A DNA stretch of 53,135 nucleotides. It comes from Peptoniphilaceae bacterium AM52-5BH (GTDB lineage Bacteria; Bacillota; Clostridia; Tissierellales; Peptoniphilaceae). The notes below the pieces were generated by a model. The model was not told the DNA's origin. It did not search any database and saw only the letters and a program-made list of their open reading frames with translations. Where the stretch lies: the NCBI GenBank assembly GCA_027669155.1, contig JAQEDR010000006.1, forward strand, positions 42,653 to 95,787, read 5' to 3'. Shown one piece after another: positions 43,427 through 52,390 of the stretch (its first letter is position 1; each line of letters opens with the position of its first letter). The position numbers were made by a program, and so were the translations under genes.

Positions 43427-45088
43427 TTAAACATCCATAAAGCCCTTTTTGTATCTCCTAAGGGCTAGAGAATAAAATATCGCTGTTAGTATTATTACTA
43501 TTATAACAGGTACCCCTATTCCTATAAGGACCTTGCCACTACTTACACTCATCAAGGCTATGGTGAGGATAACTAGGGCTATTATTACCACAAAGCTTAT
43601 GATATAGAAGATGAAAAACCTCATTCCTCCTTGCATTAACTCTTTAGGATTTTGCCAAGTCGTATTTATTCCTATTGTTGAAAGTAATAAGCCTACTATA
43701 TTCGCTGATAGTGCTGATAGGCTTAGACCTAGGAAAATCATTAGGGAGTTTACAAAACCTAATTTTAGGACGATTCCTATTATTAGTGTCATGATTAGAT
43801 TAACCGGACAGGCTATGGCCATGGCTGACACAAGCCTTGCCTTCATGTGGCTTTTTGGATCGACCGGTAGAGTTTGGATCAGGTAGAAGCCCTTTCCTTC
43901 TCTTGATAGAGAGTTGGACGTTGGCGCCCCATTTATCCAAATCATTAGCCCTGCCCCGAAGGCTACTGCGAAGATATAAAACTTCGCCACAGAGCTATAG
44001 ACATTTTCGTAGCCAATTTCTCCTATTAGGTCCCTTCCCTGGGTTAGAGGAAGGATTGTAAAGATCATAGTCATAAGGATTGGCGTATAGAGAAACATTA
44101 GATTGCTTGTCATAATCCTTAGATCTCTCTTGGCTATTGCCCTTACCTGGCCTTTTTGTTCTAGTCCTACTGGTTTTCTCTTCTTATCTTGCTTGATCTT
44201 TTTGCTAGTTTCTTCTGTTACAGTATTTTCAAAAACTGACTCGTAGTAGAATTTGCTCGCTAACTTGTAGGCTATAAAAGTGATTAGGCCTGCTAGGACG
44301 AAAAGTACTAGGGTCGAAAGTATTCTCTGACCGATTCCTCCAGTTAGGGATAGGCCAAATAGCTTGGCTTGGAAGAAGATGTTGGACACAGCTTGGTTTT
44401 TATTAGCGGCATCTACCATTCCATTTGCAAACTTGTCAAAACCATCTCCCGACTGTCCGGACTTGAAGGAAAAGTAGTAGATTAGGCCGATTATAGCAAA
44501 CATCAACACATAACCTAGGTTTTTGAAAAGCTTCTTGTGTCTGTTGACATTAGTAAACTTCTTGATGATTAATAATATTATAGCAAGGATGCTATAAGGG
44601 ATTAGAATCATTGGAAAAAAGTTAATTATTCCAAGAAGTAGGGCACCTAGGTCAAATCCTACAGCAGAGAAGTATAGGAAAAGCCCCAAGAGGAAGAAGA
44701 GGAAGTAGTCAAAAAATGACAAGACTCCTCCAAATATCTTCCCTAGGAAAAGCTCACCCTCATTTATGGGCATGGTTTGATAGTTTCCTATAGACTTTTC
44801 TGTAAAGAAGTCAGAGTAAATCTTCGCCCCATGAAGGAGTAGGACTATTACAGTCATTAGCATTCCAAAGACCGTAAAGTACATGGAACTATCTCCACTT
44901 TCTACAAAGACCTTGACAGATGAGCCCATGACAAGGTAGAAGATAAAACCAAAGAAGAGATAGGACCAAATTAGGCTAAGGAGTCTTCCCAGATAGTTTT
45001 TGGGCATACCAGCTATTTTCTTTGAAGGAAAATATGGGAAGAACTGTTCCTTGAAGGCGTATTTTGTAATAGTCTTTATATTATTCAT
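43427..45088 (-). CDS. ABC-2-type transporter permease, large
   Basis: A 553-aa membrane protein with about 12 hydrophobic segments arranged as two similar halves around a charged loop rich in Lys (about residues 275-300). It carries no nucleotide-binding motif and is coupled to the ATPase gene (8-nt overlap), so it is the permease of that pair. I start at ATG 45088, which has GGAG 7 nt upstream; the longer frame to 45139 lies within the ATPase gene. Single large permeases like this are common in antimicrobial-peptide or lipid ABC exporters, but cargo is unknown. Confidence 0.85.
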   Translation of the reverse strand: MNNIKTITKYAFKEQFFPYFPSKKIAGMPKNYLGRLLSLIWSYLFFGFIFYLVMGSSVKVFVESGDSSMYFTVFGMLMTVIVLLLHGAKIYSDFFTEKSIGNYQTMPINEGELFLGKIFGGVLSFFDYFLFFLLGLFLYFSAVGFDLGALLLGIINFFPMILIPYSILAIILLIIKKFTNVNRHKKLFKNLGYVLMFAIIGLIYYFSFKSGQSGDGFDKFANGMVDAANKNQAVSNIFFQAKLFGLSLTGGIGQRILSTLVLFVLAGLITFIAYKLASKFYYESVFENTVTEETSKKIKQDKKRKPVGLEQKGQVRAIAKRDLRIMTSNLMFLYTPILMTMIFTILPLTQGRDLIGEIGYENVYSSVAKFYIFAVAFGAGLMIWINGAPTSNSLSREGKGFYLIQTLPVDPKSHMKARLVSAMAIACPVNLIMTLIIGIVLKLGFVNSLMIFLGLSLSALSANIVGLLLSTIGINTTWQNPKELMQGGMRFFIFYIISFVVIIALVILTIALMSVSSGKVLIGIGVPVIIVIILTAIFYSLALRRYKKGFMDV

Positions 45089-45803
45089 CAGTAAGCTCCA
45101 AGAATATTTCTTCAAGTGAGCCTTCTCTATTGGCAGCATGTTTTATTTCATCAAATGTGCCGACTGTGATGATCTTACCCTTGTTAATAATTGCAATTCT
45201 ATCGCAAAGCTCTTGGGCAATTTCCATAACATGGGTTGAAAAGAAAACAATCTTGCCATCCGCTGCCCTTTCTCTTAGGATTTTCTTGAGATTGTAGGCG
45301 GATTTGGCATCAAGCCCTACCATAGGCTCATCTAGAAAAATTACAGGAGGATCATTGATCAAAGCTCCTATTAGGGCAAGCCTTTGGGCCATACCGTGAG
45401 AATAGCTTGAAATCTGACTGTCCATGGCATCTTTTAGGTCAAAAAACTCTAGATAATAGTCAAGCCTTTCCCTTCTGGTCTTACTATCTATGCCGTAGAT
45501 ATCTGAGACAAAGTTAATATATTCATTACCTGAATAGTTCTCGAAAAGATCTGGATTATCAGGCACATAGGAAAACTCGCTCTTGTAAGCTTTGGCGTCT
45601 TCTTCGAGACTTTTGCCATTTATGCTAATATCGCCACTAGTTTTTGAATTGATTCCTACTATGCTTTTTATAGTAGTAGACTTACCTGCTCCATTCGGAC
45701 CTAAGAATCCAAATATCTCTCCATCATTGACAGTAAAAGAAATATCGTCAACGGCCTTCTTGCCGTTGGAATAAATCTTTGAAAAATTCGAAACTTTAAT
45801 CAT
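45081..45803 (-). CDS. ABC transporter ATP-binding protein
   Basis: A 240-aa ATPase for the adjacent permease. Walker A is GPNGAGKSTT, the Q-loop region is FSYVPDNPDLFENYSG, the signature is YSHGMAQRL, Walker B is VIFLDEPMVGLD, and the switch is FSTHVMEIA. It ends shortly after SLEEIFLELTDE and lacks any extra domain. It is the first gene of the two-gene operon. No regulator is encoded next to it, unlike the GntR and MarR ABC operons in this window. Confidence 0.94.
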   Translation of the reverse strand: MIKVSNFSKIYSNGKKAVDDISFTVNDGEIFGFLGPNGAGKSTTIKSIVGINSKTSGDISINGKSLEEDAKAYKSEFSYVPDNPDLFENYSGNEYINFVSDIYGIDSKTRRERLDYYLEFFDLKDAMDSQISSYSHGMAQRLALIGALINDPPVIFLDEPMVGLDAKSAYNLKKILRERAADGKIVFFSTHVMEIAQELCDRIAIINKGKIITVGTFDEIKHAANREGSLEEIFLELTDE

Positions 45804-45951
45804 TATTACTCCTTTCTAATTTCCAACTCCTAACTTATTTAATAGTAACATATATATCGTAAGCTTGTAAATATTGATTATTTATGTCAAGCTTTATCTT
45901 CTAGATAAATATTACATCAGGCCATTTTTTATATAAATAGGACATAATACA

Positions 45952-46000
45952 AAAAGGGCGGCGAGATTTAGATAAAATCCTATCCCACCACCCTTATTAA
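45952..46000 (-). terminator. Terminator of the unknown 161-aa protein gene
   Basis: On the minus strand AAGGGTGG and CCGCCCTT pair with one mismatch and enclose inner GGATTT/AAATCT pairs, with a T-run after. Confidence 0.8.
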
Positions 46001-46018
46001 TATCTAAGTCCCTATCTT

Positions 46019-46504
46019 CTATAAATCCTTGTATTCCTTGATCTTTCTTATATCGTAGGCGATTTTTCTCTTCTCAGATAAAAGTCTCATGAGGACCTTT
46101 TGAACTGACCTAGCAGACTTACTTATATCTACTTCCTTCTTCCTAAGCTTGGATCTAAAGGCAATATCTGCGATTTTCCCATTGATATTAGAATATTCGC
46201 TAACCTTTGATGGAAGATAGAGTTTATTCGCAAGCTTTTCATCAAAGAGAAGAAGATTTGAGTGAAAGTCTAGGAGTTCTTCTTGAATTCTCCCAATGGA
46301 CTTGTTGGCATTGTGGTTCTTGTTTGCCCTTAGGAAGTCTCCTACTATATTTCCCCTAAGGAATTTCTTTCCTGTGAAGTCTGAGCTTTTGCCCACCCTT
46401 CTAGAAGATATTAAAATATCATTATAAATTTTCCTAGCATCTTTTATATATTTATCAACTTCTACCTGTCTTTTGTAAAGTTCATCTAATTTTTCTTCAA
46501 TCAT
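46019..46504 (-). CDS. Unrecognised 161-aa coiled-coil-like protein
   Basis: I do not recognise this protein. It is basic (many Lys and Arg) and predicted almost wholly helical: EEKLDELYKRQVEVDKYIKD at the start, SIGRIQEELLDFHSNLLLFD in the middle and SARSVQKVLMRLLSEKRKIA near the end look like coiled coils. There is no signal peptide or membrane segment, so it is cytoplasmic. The start is ATG 46504 after GGAGG; the frame continues upstream to 46579 without a ribosome site. It has its own terminator and lies next to the third repeat tract. Confidence 0.75.
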   Translation of the reverse strand: MIEEKLDELYKRQVEVDKYIKDARKIYNDILISSRRVGKSSDFTGKKFLRGNIVGDFLRANKNHNANKSIGRIQEELLDFHSNLLLFDEKLANKLYLPSKVSEYSNINGKIADIAFRSKLRKKEVDISKSARSVQKVLMRLLSEKRKIAYDIRKIKEYKDL

Positions 46505-47156
46505 AATTTCCTCCGTATAGATTCTTAGTTTATTTATACCCAAGTGGAGGCAAATATATAATTTGTCAAAGTTTGTCATAGGATATATTTAAATTTATGA
46601 TAAATCAATGTTCATAATCACGTTGAAGTCTCTCCTTGGATTTCATAGATTATATTAGCTCTATTATCCACACGTCATCATAAACTGTAGATCTCTCGTC
46701 GCTCCGCTCTATCGAGATAGATAGATAGATAGCGATAATTGTGTGAATTACTATATTTCAAAGCTTTTAATTACTTGCTCTTTTACTATAAGGCGTGAGG
46801 TTTCTCCGCTTCGGTCGAAACAAGGGAAGAGGAGAGAAAATTTTGTTTTCTTTCACCTCCCTTATGTCGAGCGTAGTCGAGACATCTATTGGATTTCATA
46901 AACTACATTGTCTCTATTATTTACGTGTCATCTTAGAAGAGAGACCTCTCCGGTCCTCTATTAGCCGGACGGGCTTGTTTCGAGGTAAGGGAAAGGAAAT
47001 GTCGAGGTGAAGGATAAGCAAGGTCTAGGCAAGGGGATTTTTCATTCTAGCGAAATGAGGGCGTAGGAAGATTTACACTGACTTATAAATCCTATAATTT
47101 GTCTTATTCCTCCCATATTAGTATACTTATGATATATAGCAAAAAGAGAGGTAAAT
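46505..47156. repeat. Repeat tract 3: degraded alpha, beta and gamma modules
   Basis: This gene-free interval between divergent genes holds an alpha half (about 46637-46720) with a GATA microsatellite (46714-46733), one good beta (46796-46888), a second alpha half (46889-46950), and the 5' part of gamma (46952-46977). TTGGATTTCATA followed by CTATTATC/TTACGTGTCATC-type sequence recurs at 46637 and 46889. The rest is AT-rich. Confidence 0.75.
46796..46888. repeat. Beta module in tract 3
   Basis: The arms are GAGGTTTCTCCGCTTCGG and GCGTAGTCGAGACATCT, with GAAAATTTTGTTTTC at the centre, matching the tract 1 betas in reverse orientation. Confidence 0.7.
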
Positions 47157-47726
47157 ATGGCAGAAATTTTATTTTACAATCCTATAGATATGGATAAATA
47201 CGATAGATTTAAAAAAATCGCTAAGGATAATGACATAGAAATAATCGAAGTGGGTAAGGATGATCTCGATTACACAATAGGACACCTTCTTGGAATAGAA
47301 GGCTTTAGCGAAGAGAAAAAGGAGGTTAGAGATGATGATTACGATCTAAACTTTGACTTCACCTTATTTAATGGATTCGAAAACGAAGAGCTCTTCGACC
47401 TTCTAGATACCCTAAGAGAGAATGAAGCAAGCGTCCAACACAAGGCAGGTATTACAGAAAACAACGTAAAATGGACCCTAAGAGAACTTCTCAAAGAAAA
47501 CGACAGGGAAGCAAAGACTATGGGACTTATATACAAAATCAACCAACTTATAGAAAAATCAGAAAATCTTGCTGACAAATACGGCGAAGATGAAAAAATC
47601 ACAAAACTTATAGGAGAAATTGGCGACTACTTCAACGATTCTTCAATCTTTGAAATAGAAACAGCCAAAAAATACTATCTAACCCTCCTAGACGAAACCC
47701 TAAGAGTGGAAAAGGAAAATGAATAA
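47157..47726 (+). CDS. DUF3783-domain protein
   Basis: A 189-aa cytoplasmic protein. The N-terminal ILFYNPIDMDKYDRFKKIAK and GHLLGIEGF, then TLFNGFENEELFDLLDTLRE and KAGITENNVKWTLRELLKE match DUF3783, a small Firmicute family of unknown function. The C-terminal 65 residues are helical and charged and not part of that domain. GAGAGGT precedes the ATG. It ends at a strong hairpin shared with the convergent PHP gene. Confidence 0.75.
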   Translation: MAEILFYNPIDMDKYDRFKKIAKDNDIEIIEVGKDDLDYTIGHLLGIEGFSEEKKEVRDDDYDLNFDFTLFNGFENEELFDLLDTLRENEASVQHKAGITENNVKWTLRELLKENDREAKTMGLIYKINQLIEKSENLADKYGEDEKITKLIGEIGDYFNDSSIFEIETAKKYYLTLLDETLRVEKENE

Positions 47727-47735
47727 TAGATAAAC

Positions 47736-47776
47736 AAAAAGGTAATCTCAGGAAAATTTCTGGATTACCTTTTTTT
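47736..47776. terminator. Bidirectional terminator
   Basis: AAAAAGGTAATC (47736-47747) pairs with GATTACCTTTTTTT (47763-47776), and CAG/CTG pairs inside. A-runs and T-runs on both sides suit the convergent genes. Confidence 0.9.
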
Positions 47777-47790
47777 GTGAATAATTTTAT

Positions 47791-48621
47791 TTACAATTTC
47801 TTTCCAGCCTTTTCAAGAAGTTTGTCGAATTCTTCCTTGCTTAGGCCAAATTTTCCTAGTTGGTGTTTAGCTGGGTCGTGGAAGTCTGATCCTCCTGAAC
47901 CAATGAGATCATACTTTTCTGCTAGGTCTTTTGTTAGGTCAAAGTCCTCTTCTTTCATTAGTCTGTGGGATATTTCTATTCCCTTTAGGCCGAAGGATAC
48001 GTATTTTTCTACTTCTGGGTAGTTTTCGTATTGAAATGGATGGGCAAGGATTGGGATAGCTCCATCGGCAAGGGCTGCCTTTATCCCATCTTCTACGTCA
48101 ATATAGCCCATTTCTAGGTTTTTCTTTTTATCTTTCATAGAGCCGAAAACTTCCTTGAAGCTGAAGTTTTCTTCTGGATATCTTTCATTAAGAGCGTCAA
48201 GGATATTGGACTTAAAGACTATGGAGTATGGGGAAAATTTCTTGCATGCCGCATAGTCTATGTCGTAGCCTTTGTCCTTAAGGTCCTTTATTAGTTTTCT
48301 ATGGTTGGCATCTCTCTTTTCTAGGAAGGCCCCACAAAGTTTATCTATATGAGGAGTCTTGTCAGGTAGAAAGAGGGCTACTATGTGAACTTTTTTGTCT
48401 ACTTGGTAATCATAGCAGCTTATCTCAACTCCCTTGACCGTCCTTATGCCGATTTCTTTAGCCTTTTCTCTTATTTCTTCGTAGTGGTCTGTCGTATCGT
48501 GATCTGTTATAGCGAGGACTTCGATTTTAGCTTCTTGTGCAAGCTTAAGAAGTTCATCAATTTCCAAGAGTCCATCAGAGTGGTTAGTATGAGAGTGTAG
48601 GTCTGCAAAAATTTGTTTCAT
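47791..48621 (-). CDS. PHP-domain phosphoesterase (nucleoside bisphosphate phosphatase type)
   Basis: A 276-aa metal-dependent phosphoesterase. DLHSHTNHSDGLLEIDELL is the first metal-binding block, ITDHDTTDHY the second, and ILAHPFQY and GSGGSDFHDPAKHQLG supply later histidines and the Asp. This is the layout of RNase AM/3',5'-nucleoside bisphosphate phosphatases (TrpH-like). I start at ATG 48621 after AAAGGAG; ATG 48648 has no site. The likely role is recycling small nucleotides or oligoribonucleotides. Confidence 0.92.
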   Translation of the reverse strand: MKQIFADLHSHTNHSDGLLEIDELLKLAQEAKIEVLAITDHDTTDHYEEIREKAKEIGIRTVKGVEISCYDYQVDKKVHIVALFLPDKTPHIDKLCGAFLEKRDANHRKLIKDLKDKGYDIDYAACKKFSPYSIVFKSNILDALNERYPEENFSFKEVFGSMKDKKKNLEMGYIDVEDGIKAALADGAIPILAHPFQYENYPEVEKYVSFGLKGIEISHRLMKEEDFDLTKDLAEKYDLIGSGGSDFHDPAKHQLGKFGLSKEEFDKLLEKAGKKL

Positions 48622-48649
48622 TTTATCTCCTTTATTATTTATAATCATA

Positions 48650-48683
48650 AAAATAAGACCTCGTGCTCATGCAACAAGGTCTA
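48650..48683 (-). terminator. Terminator after veg
   Basis: On the minus strand AGACCT and AGGTCT close a hairpin with inner TTG/CGA-type pairs, followed by TTATTTTTA. It lies just after the veg stop codon and just before the PHP gene start. Confidence 0.75.
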
Positions 48684-48687
48684 ATCT

Positions 48688-48924
48688 TTAATTAGCTACA
48701 AGTTTAACAGTTGATGTCAATATATCTGAATAAGTGTAAGACACTGTTCTTTCTACATCGAAATCATTGTTAACCTTAACTGTAAATACGCTTGGGAAGG
48801 CATTAACTATGACACCAGTCTTAGTTTTGATTCTTTTTCTTCCCATATCTGCTTTGAGAATAACTTCCTTACCCACATTACTTCTTACTTCATCTCTAAT
48901 ATCTTGAACTGATTTATGTGCCAT
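48688..48924 (-). CDS. veg: Veg family protein
   Basis: A 78-aa Veg protein. VQDIRDEVRSNVGKEVILKA and GRKRIKTKTGVIVNAFPSVF with VSYTYSDILTSTVKL match the short, highly conserved Firmicute family. In Bacillus subtilis Veg stimulates biofilm formation by counteracting the SinR repressor; whether that holds in an anaerobe without SinR is open. The promoter upstream is close to consensus, as is usual for veg, and GAGAGG precedes the ATG. The gene is monocistronic with its own terminator. Confidence 0.94.
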   Translation of the reverse strand: MAHKSVQDIRDEVRSNVGKEVILKADMGRKRIKTKTGVIVNAFPSVFTVKVNNDFDVERTVSYTYSDILTSTVKLVAN

Positions 48925-48954
48925 TTAATCATCCTCTCATTCGTTATGGTTACT

Positions 48955-48983
48955 ATTATACTATGAATCATAAGTAATGTCAA
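48955..48983 (-). promoter_or_regulatory. veg promoter
   Basis: TTGACA (48978-48983), a 17-nt spacer and TATAAT (48955-48960) on the minus strand: both boxes are perfect sigma-A consensus. Confidence 0.9.
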
Positions 48984-49014
48984 ATTTATAATTATACGCT
49001 CTTTAATGACCTTG

Positions 49015-50397
49015 TCAAATATTTTCGTAGAAAGATTTGTAGGCCCTGTAAGTCTCGTAAACATCGGCTTTGCTTACAAGCTCTAGAGGAGCGTGCATGG
49101 AGATTACTGGTGTTCCGCAGTCGACTACCTGCATGCCGTATTCTGCAAGGATATAGGCTATGGTTCCGCCGCCACCTTGGTCGATTTTTCCTAGCTCTCC
49201 TGTTTGCCAGATTGCCTCTCCCTTATCGAAGGCAAGTCTTATTTCTTGGAGGAACTCTGCATCGGCATCGTTTGAGCCACCCTTTCCCCTAGCTCCAGTG
49301 TATTTGGTTAGGCAAACTCCGTGGCCGAGCTTGGCGGTGTTATTTTCTTCTGTAGCTTCTAGGAAGTTTGGATCTTCTGCAAGTGTTACGTCTGCTGATA
49401 GGACTTTGGAGTTTTTCATAGCTCTTTTAAAGCTTACTAGGTCTACTCCCCCAGCAAGATTCATAAGCTCAACTACAGTGTTTTCGAAAAATTGTGAGCT
49501 CATGCCTGTAGACCCAACTGAACCTATCTCTTCCTTGTCTACAAATAGTCCTACTAGGGTCTTTCTAGGATTTTCACTTTCCAAAATGGCACGAAGGGAA
49601 GTGTAAGCACATACCTTGTCATCGTGACCGTAGGCCATAATCATTGATGAATCAAGGCCAACTAGTCTCGCCTTATCTGCAGGAACTACTTCAAATTCTG
49701 CTGTGAGGAAGTCCTCTTCTTCTATATTATATTTTTCCTTTAGGATATTTAGGATGTTTTTCTTTACTGGATTATCCTTCTCGTCTTCTAATGGGATTGA
49801 TCCAACCATTATATTTAATTGTTCGCCTTCTATAACTTCAGCAGCCTTTTTTTGGTTGAGGTCTTTGGATAAGTGAACTAGAAGTTCGGAGATGAAAAAT
49901 ACTGGTTCATCTTCGCATTCTCCTATAGATACTTCAATTTTCTCGCCTTCCTTATTGTAAACTACTCCATGAAGGGCTAGAGGAATATTAATCCAGTGGT
50001 ATTTTTTGATTCCGCCATAATAATGGGTCTTAAGGTAGGCTATGTTTTTTGATTCGTAAAGAGGTACAGGCTTTAGGTCAAGTCTTGGGCTATCTAGGTG
50101 ACTTCCTACAATACTCATTCCAGCCTCGAAGTCCTCACTTCCGATTACGAAAAGAGCTACGGCCTTTTGTCTGTTTATGGCATAGACCTTATCCCCTGCT
50201 TCAAGCTTTCCTTCTGCTATGACTTCATCTATATTTCTAAAGCCAGCCTCTTCTGCCCTTCTTACAATTTCTTTTACTGCGAGCCTTTCTGTCTTGGACT
50301 TATTCATAAAGTCCATGTAGTCGGTAGATAGGCTTTCTAGCTCGTCTTTTTTAGCTTGGTCAATGTTTAGCCAAACATTTTTTCTTTTGTATTCCAT
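49015..50397 (-). CDS. M18-family aminopeptidase
   Basis: A 460-aa dodecameric-type metallo-aminopeptidase of family M18. Metal and active-site blocks are GSHLDSPRLDLKP, DKEEIGSVGSTG and YGHDDKVCAYTS, with CGTPVISMHAPLELVSK near the C-terminus. It removes N-terminal residues from peptides in the cytoplasm. The start is ATG 50397 with AGGAG 5 nt away, 8 nt after the htpG stop; the longer frame to 50421 overlaps htpG. It is probably cotranscribed with htpG, linking peptide recycling to the chaperone (inference). Confidence 0.94.
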   Translation of the reverse strand: MEYKRKNVWLNIDQAKKDELESLSTDYMDFMNKSKTERLAVKEIVRRAEEAGFRNIDEVIAEGKLEAGDKVYAINRQKAVALFVIGSEDFEAGMSIVGSHLDSPRLDLKPVPLYESKNIAYLKTHYYGGIKKYHWINIPLALHGVVYNKEGEKIEVSIGECEDEPVFFISELLVHLSKDLNQKKAAEVIEGEQLNIMVGSIPLEDEKDNPVKKNILNILKEKYNIEEEDFLTAEFEVVPADKARLVGLDSSMIMAYGHDDKVCAYTSLRAILESENPRKTLVGLFVDKEEIGSVGSTGMSSQFFENTVVELMNLAGGVDLVSFKRAMKNSKVLSADVTLAEDPNFLEATEENNTAKLGHGVCLTKYTGARGKGGSNDADAEFLQEIRLAFDKGEAIWQTGELGKIDQGGGGTIAYILAEYGMQVVDCGTPVISMHAPLELVSKADVYETYRAYKSFYENI

Positions 50398-50405
50398 TTT
50401 TTCTC

Positions 50406-52259
50406 CTAAATTAATTTCCATATATTTTTGGTATAGGCTACTGGGTCGTCTATTTCTAGGCCTTCCATTAATCTTGCTTGATCTAGTAAGAGATTTACAA
50501 TCATCTTTGCCTTATCCTCATCCTTGTCCATATTTTCCTTTAGGATATCAAAGGCTTTGGTCTCCTTATTTATCTCAAGGACCTTATCTGCCTTGATGCC
50601 CATGGCTTGTGGTTGGTCCTTCAAGGTCTTTTCCATTTCGATTGAAACTTCTCCCCTTTGCTTGATCATTGATGGTAGGTCAGCAAGTTTGTCAGTAAAT
50701 CTTACGTCTACGACATCCTCTGGGGTGTTTTCTTTGACAAAGCCTGCTAGTTTTGTAAGTGTTTCGTCCTTTTCTTCGTTTTCCTTTTCTTCTTCTTGGT
50801 TGATTGATTTGAAAGGAAGGTCCTTGTAGTCTTTTAGCATCTTGATTAAGAATTCATCTAGCTTTTCGTCTAGGAGAAGGACATCTTTATCTTCATCTAC
50901 TAGGGCAAGGGCTGGAGAATTCTTGATTTTCTCTAGGCTATCTCCAACTGCGTAAAGGATTTCGCTATCAGTAGACTTCATATTTTCCTTGTATTCAGCA
51001 AGACTTATTAGCTTATCTTCTTTTCTTGAATTAAAGAGTAAGAGGTCTTCAAGGTCAGACTTGTTTGCTCCAAATGATTCGTAGATTGCTACCTTTAGGC
51101 TATTGCCAAATTCCTTAAAGAAGGTCTCGTATTTTTCCCTATCGTTTTTCATCAAGTCGGCTAGAGCTTGTTTAATCTTTTTGTTGATTTGCTTAGCAAT
51201 AAGTCTAACTTGTCTATCTTGTTGGAGGGTTTCTCTTGAGATATTTAGGCTAATATCGTCACTGTCTACCACACCCTTTACAAAAGAGAAGCTATCATCT
51301 AGGAGGTCTTCTGACCTGTCCATAATTTTAACCCCGTGGGAGTATAGCTCAAGTCCCTTCTTGTAATCTTTGGAGTAGAAGTCAAATGGAGCCTTCTTTG
51401 GTATATATAAGAGAGCCCTAAAGCTTACCAAACCTTCAACTGTAAAGTGAATCCAAGAAAGTGGCTCATCAAATCCATAGTGACTTTCCCTGTAGAAGTT
51501 AATATAATCCTCATCCTTGAGGTCCTTCTTATTCTTTTTCCAGATAGGCTCATTGGAATTTAGAATATCATAGTCTTTGTAATCTTCATATTTTGGATCA
51601 TCTTCTGTAGAATCCTCGCTTTGTCTTGTCTTTGTTACAAGCATCTTGATTGGGTATCTGATGTAGTTAGAATATTTCTCTACAAGACTCTTGATCCTAT
51701 ATTGGTCGAGGTAGTCGTCGTAGTTATCATCTTCTGTATTTTCCTTAAAGAAAAGCTTGATATCAGTTCCGTGACCTTCCTTAGTAGCTTCCTTGATCTC
51801 GTAAGATTCTGCATTGACAGACTCCCACAAGTAAGCCTTATCCTCGCCGTACTTTTTAGATAGAACTTCGATCTTATCTGCTACCATAAAGGCAGAGTAA
51901 AATCCTACACCGAATTGACCTATGAGGTCCTTGATATCAGAATCTTCGACAGATTTTCTGAAGGCTTCTGTTCCAGATTTTGCAATTGTTCCGAGATTTT
52001 CTGTAAGGTCATCCTCATTCATTCCAATTCCCGTATCTCTGATGGTTAGACTTCTCTCATCCTTGTTTGGAATTAGTTCTATATAATAATCTGCCTTGTC
52101 TGTAGAATTATCGCTTTTTAAATCCTTGTAATATAATTTATCTAGTGCGTCTGAAGCATTGGATATCAACTCTCTTAGGAAGATTTCCTTGTTTGTGTAG
52201 ATGGAGTTGATCATAAGATCCATTACTTTTTTGGCTTCAGCTTTAAATTCTTTCTTCAT
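50406..52259 (-). CDS. htpG: Chaperone HtpG (Hsp90)
   Basis: A 617-aa bacterial Hsp90. The ATPase domain shows ELISNASDALDKLYY, DTGIGMNEDDL and GQFGVGFYSAFMVADKIEV. The middle domain contains LPLNISRE-type SLNISRETLQQDRQVRLIAK, and the C-terminal dimer domain ends KNIWKLI. The length is normal. The 5' region combines a good promoter with a CIRCE element that overlaps the ribosome-site flank, so control by HrcA is expected. In B. subtilis htpG is not under HrcA, making this an interesting difference. Confidence 0.96.
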   Translation of the reverse strand: MKKEFKAEAKKVMDLMINSIYTNKEIFLRELISNASDALDKLYYKDLKSDNSTDKADYYIELIPNKDERSLTIRDTGIGMNEDDLTENLGTIAKSGTEAFRKSVEDSDIKDLIGQFGVGFYSAFMVADKIEVLSKKYGEDKAYLWESVNAESYEIKEATKEGHGTDIKLFFKENTEDDNYDDYLDQYRIKSLVEKYSNYIRYPIKMLVTKTRQSEDSTEDDPKYEDYKDYDILNSNEPIWKKNKKDLKDEDYINFYRESHYGFDEPLSWIHFTVEGLVSFRALLYIPKKAPFDFYSKDYKKGLELYSHGVKIMDRSEDLLDDSFSFVKGVVDSDDISLNISRETLQQDRQVRLIAKQINKKIKQALADLMKNDREKYETFFKEFGNSLKVAIYESFGANKSDLEDLLLFNSRKEDKLISLAEYKENMKSTDSEILYAVGDSLEKIKNSPALALVDEDKDVLLLDEKLDEFLIKMLKDYKDLPFKSINQEEEKENEEKDETLTKLAGFVKENTPEDVVDVRFTDKLADLPSMIKQRGEVSIEMEKTLKDQPQAMGIKADKVLEINKETKAFDILKENMDKDEDKAKMIVNLLLDQARLMEGLEIDDPVAYTKNIWKLI

Positions 52260-52268
52260 TTCTCCTCC

Positions 52269-52295
52269 TTAGCACTCAATGTATCTGACTGCTAA
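52269..52295 (-). promoter_or_regulatory. CIRCE (HrcA operator) upstream of htpG
   Basis: TTAGCACTC (52269-52277), nine spacer bases, and GACTGCTAA (52287-52295). The left arm is the exact consensus and the right arm differs at one base from GAGTGCTAA. It lies between the -10 and the AAGGAGG site of htpG, in the standard position for HrcA repression. Confidence 0.93.
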
Positions 52296-52296
52296 T

Positions 52297-52324
52297 ATTA
52301 TACTAAGCTATCTTGCTTTTTCAA
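52297..52324 (-). promoter_or_regulatory. htpG promoter
   Basis: TTGAAA (52319-52324), a 16-nt spacer and TATAAT (52297-52302) on the minus strand, followed at once by the CIRCE. Confidence 0.85.
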
Positions 52325-52390
52325 TCCAAAAGTCTAGGGGACTTAGCTAATATAAGAAAATAAGTCTCGTGAAATCTATATGCTTAAGTC

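Noticed and set aside
46795..47010. 71-codon plus-strand ORF in repeat tract 3
   Set aside because: A translation of a beta module and gamma fragment; no ribosome site.
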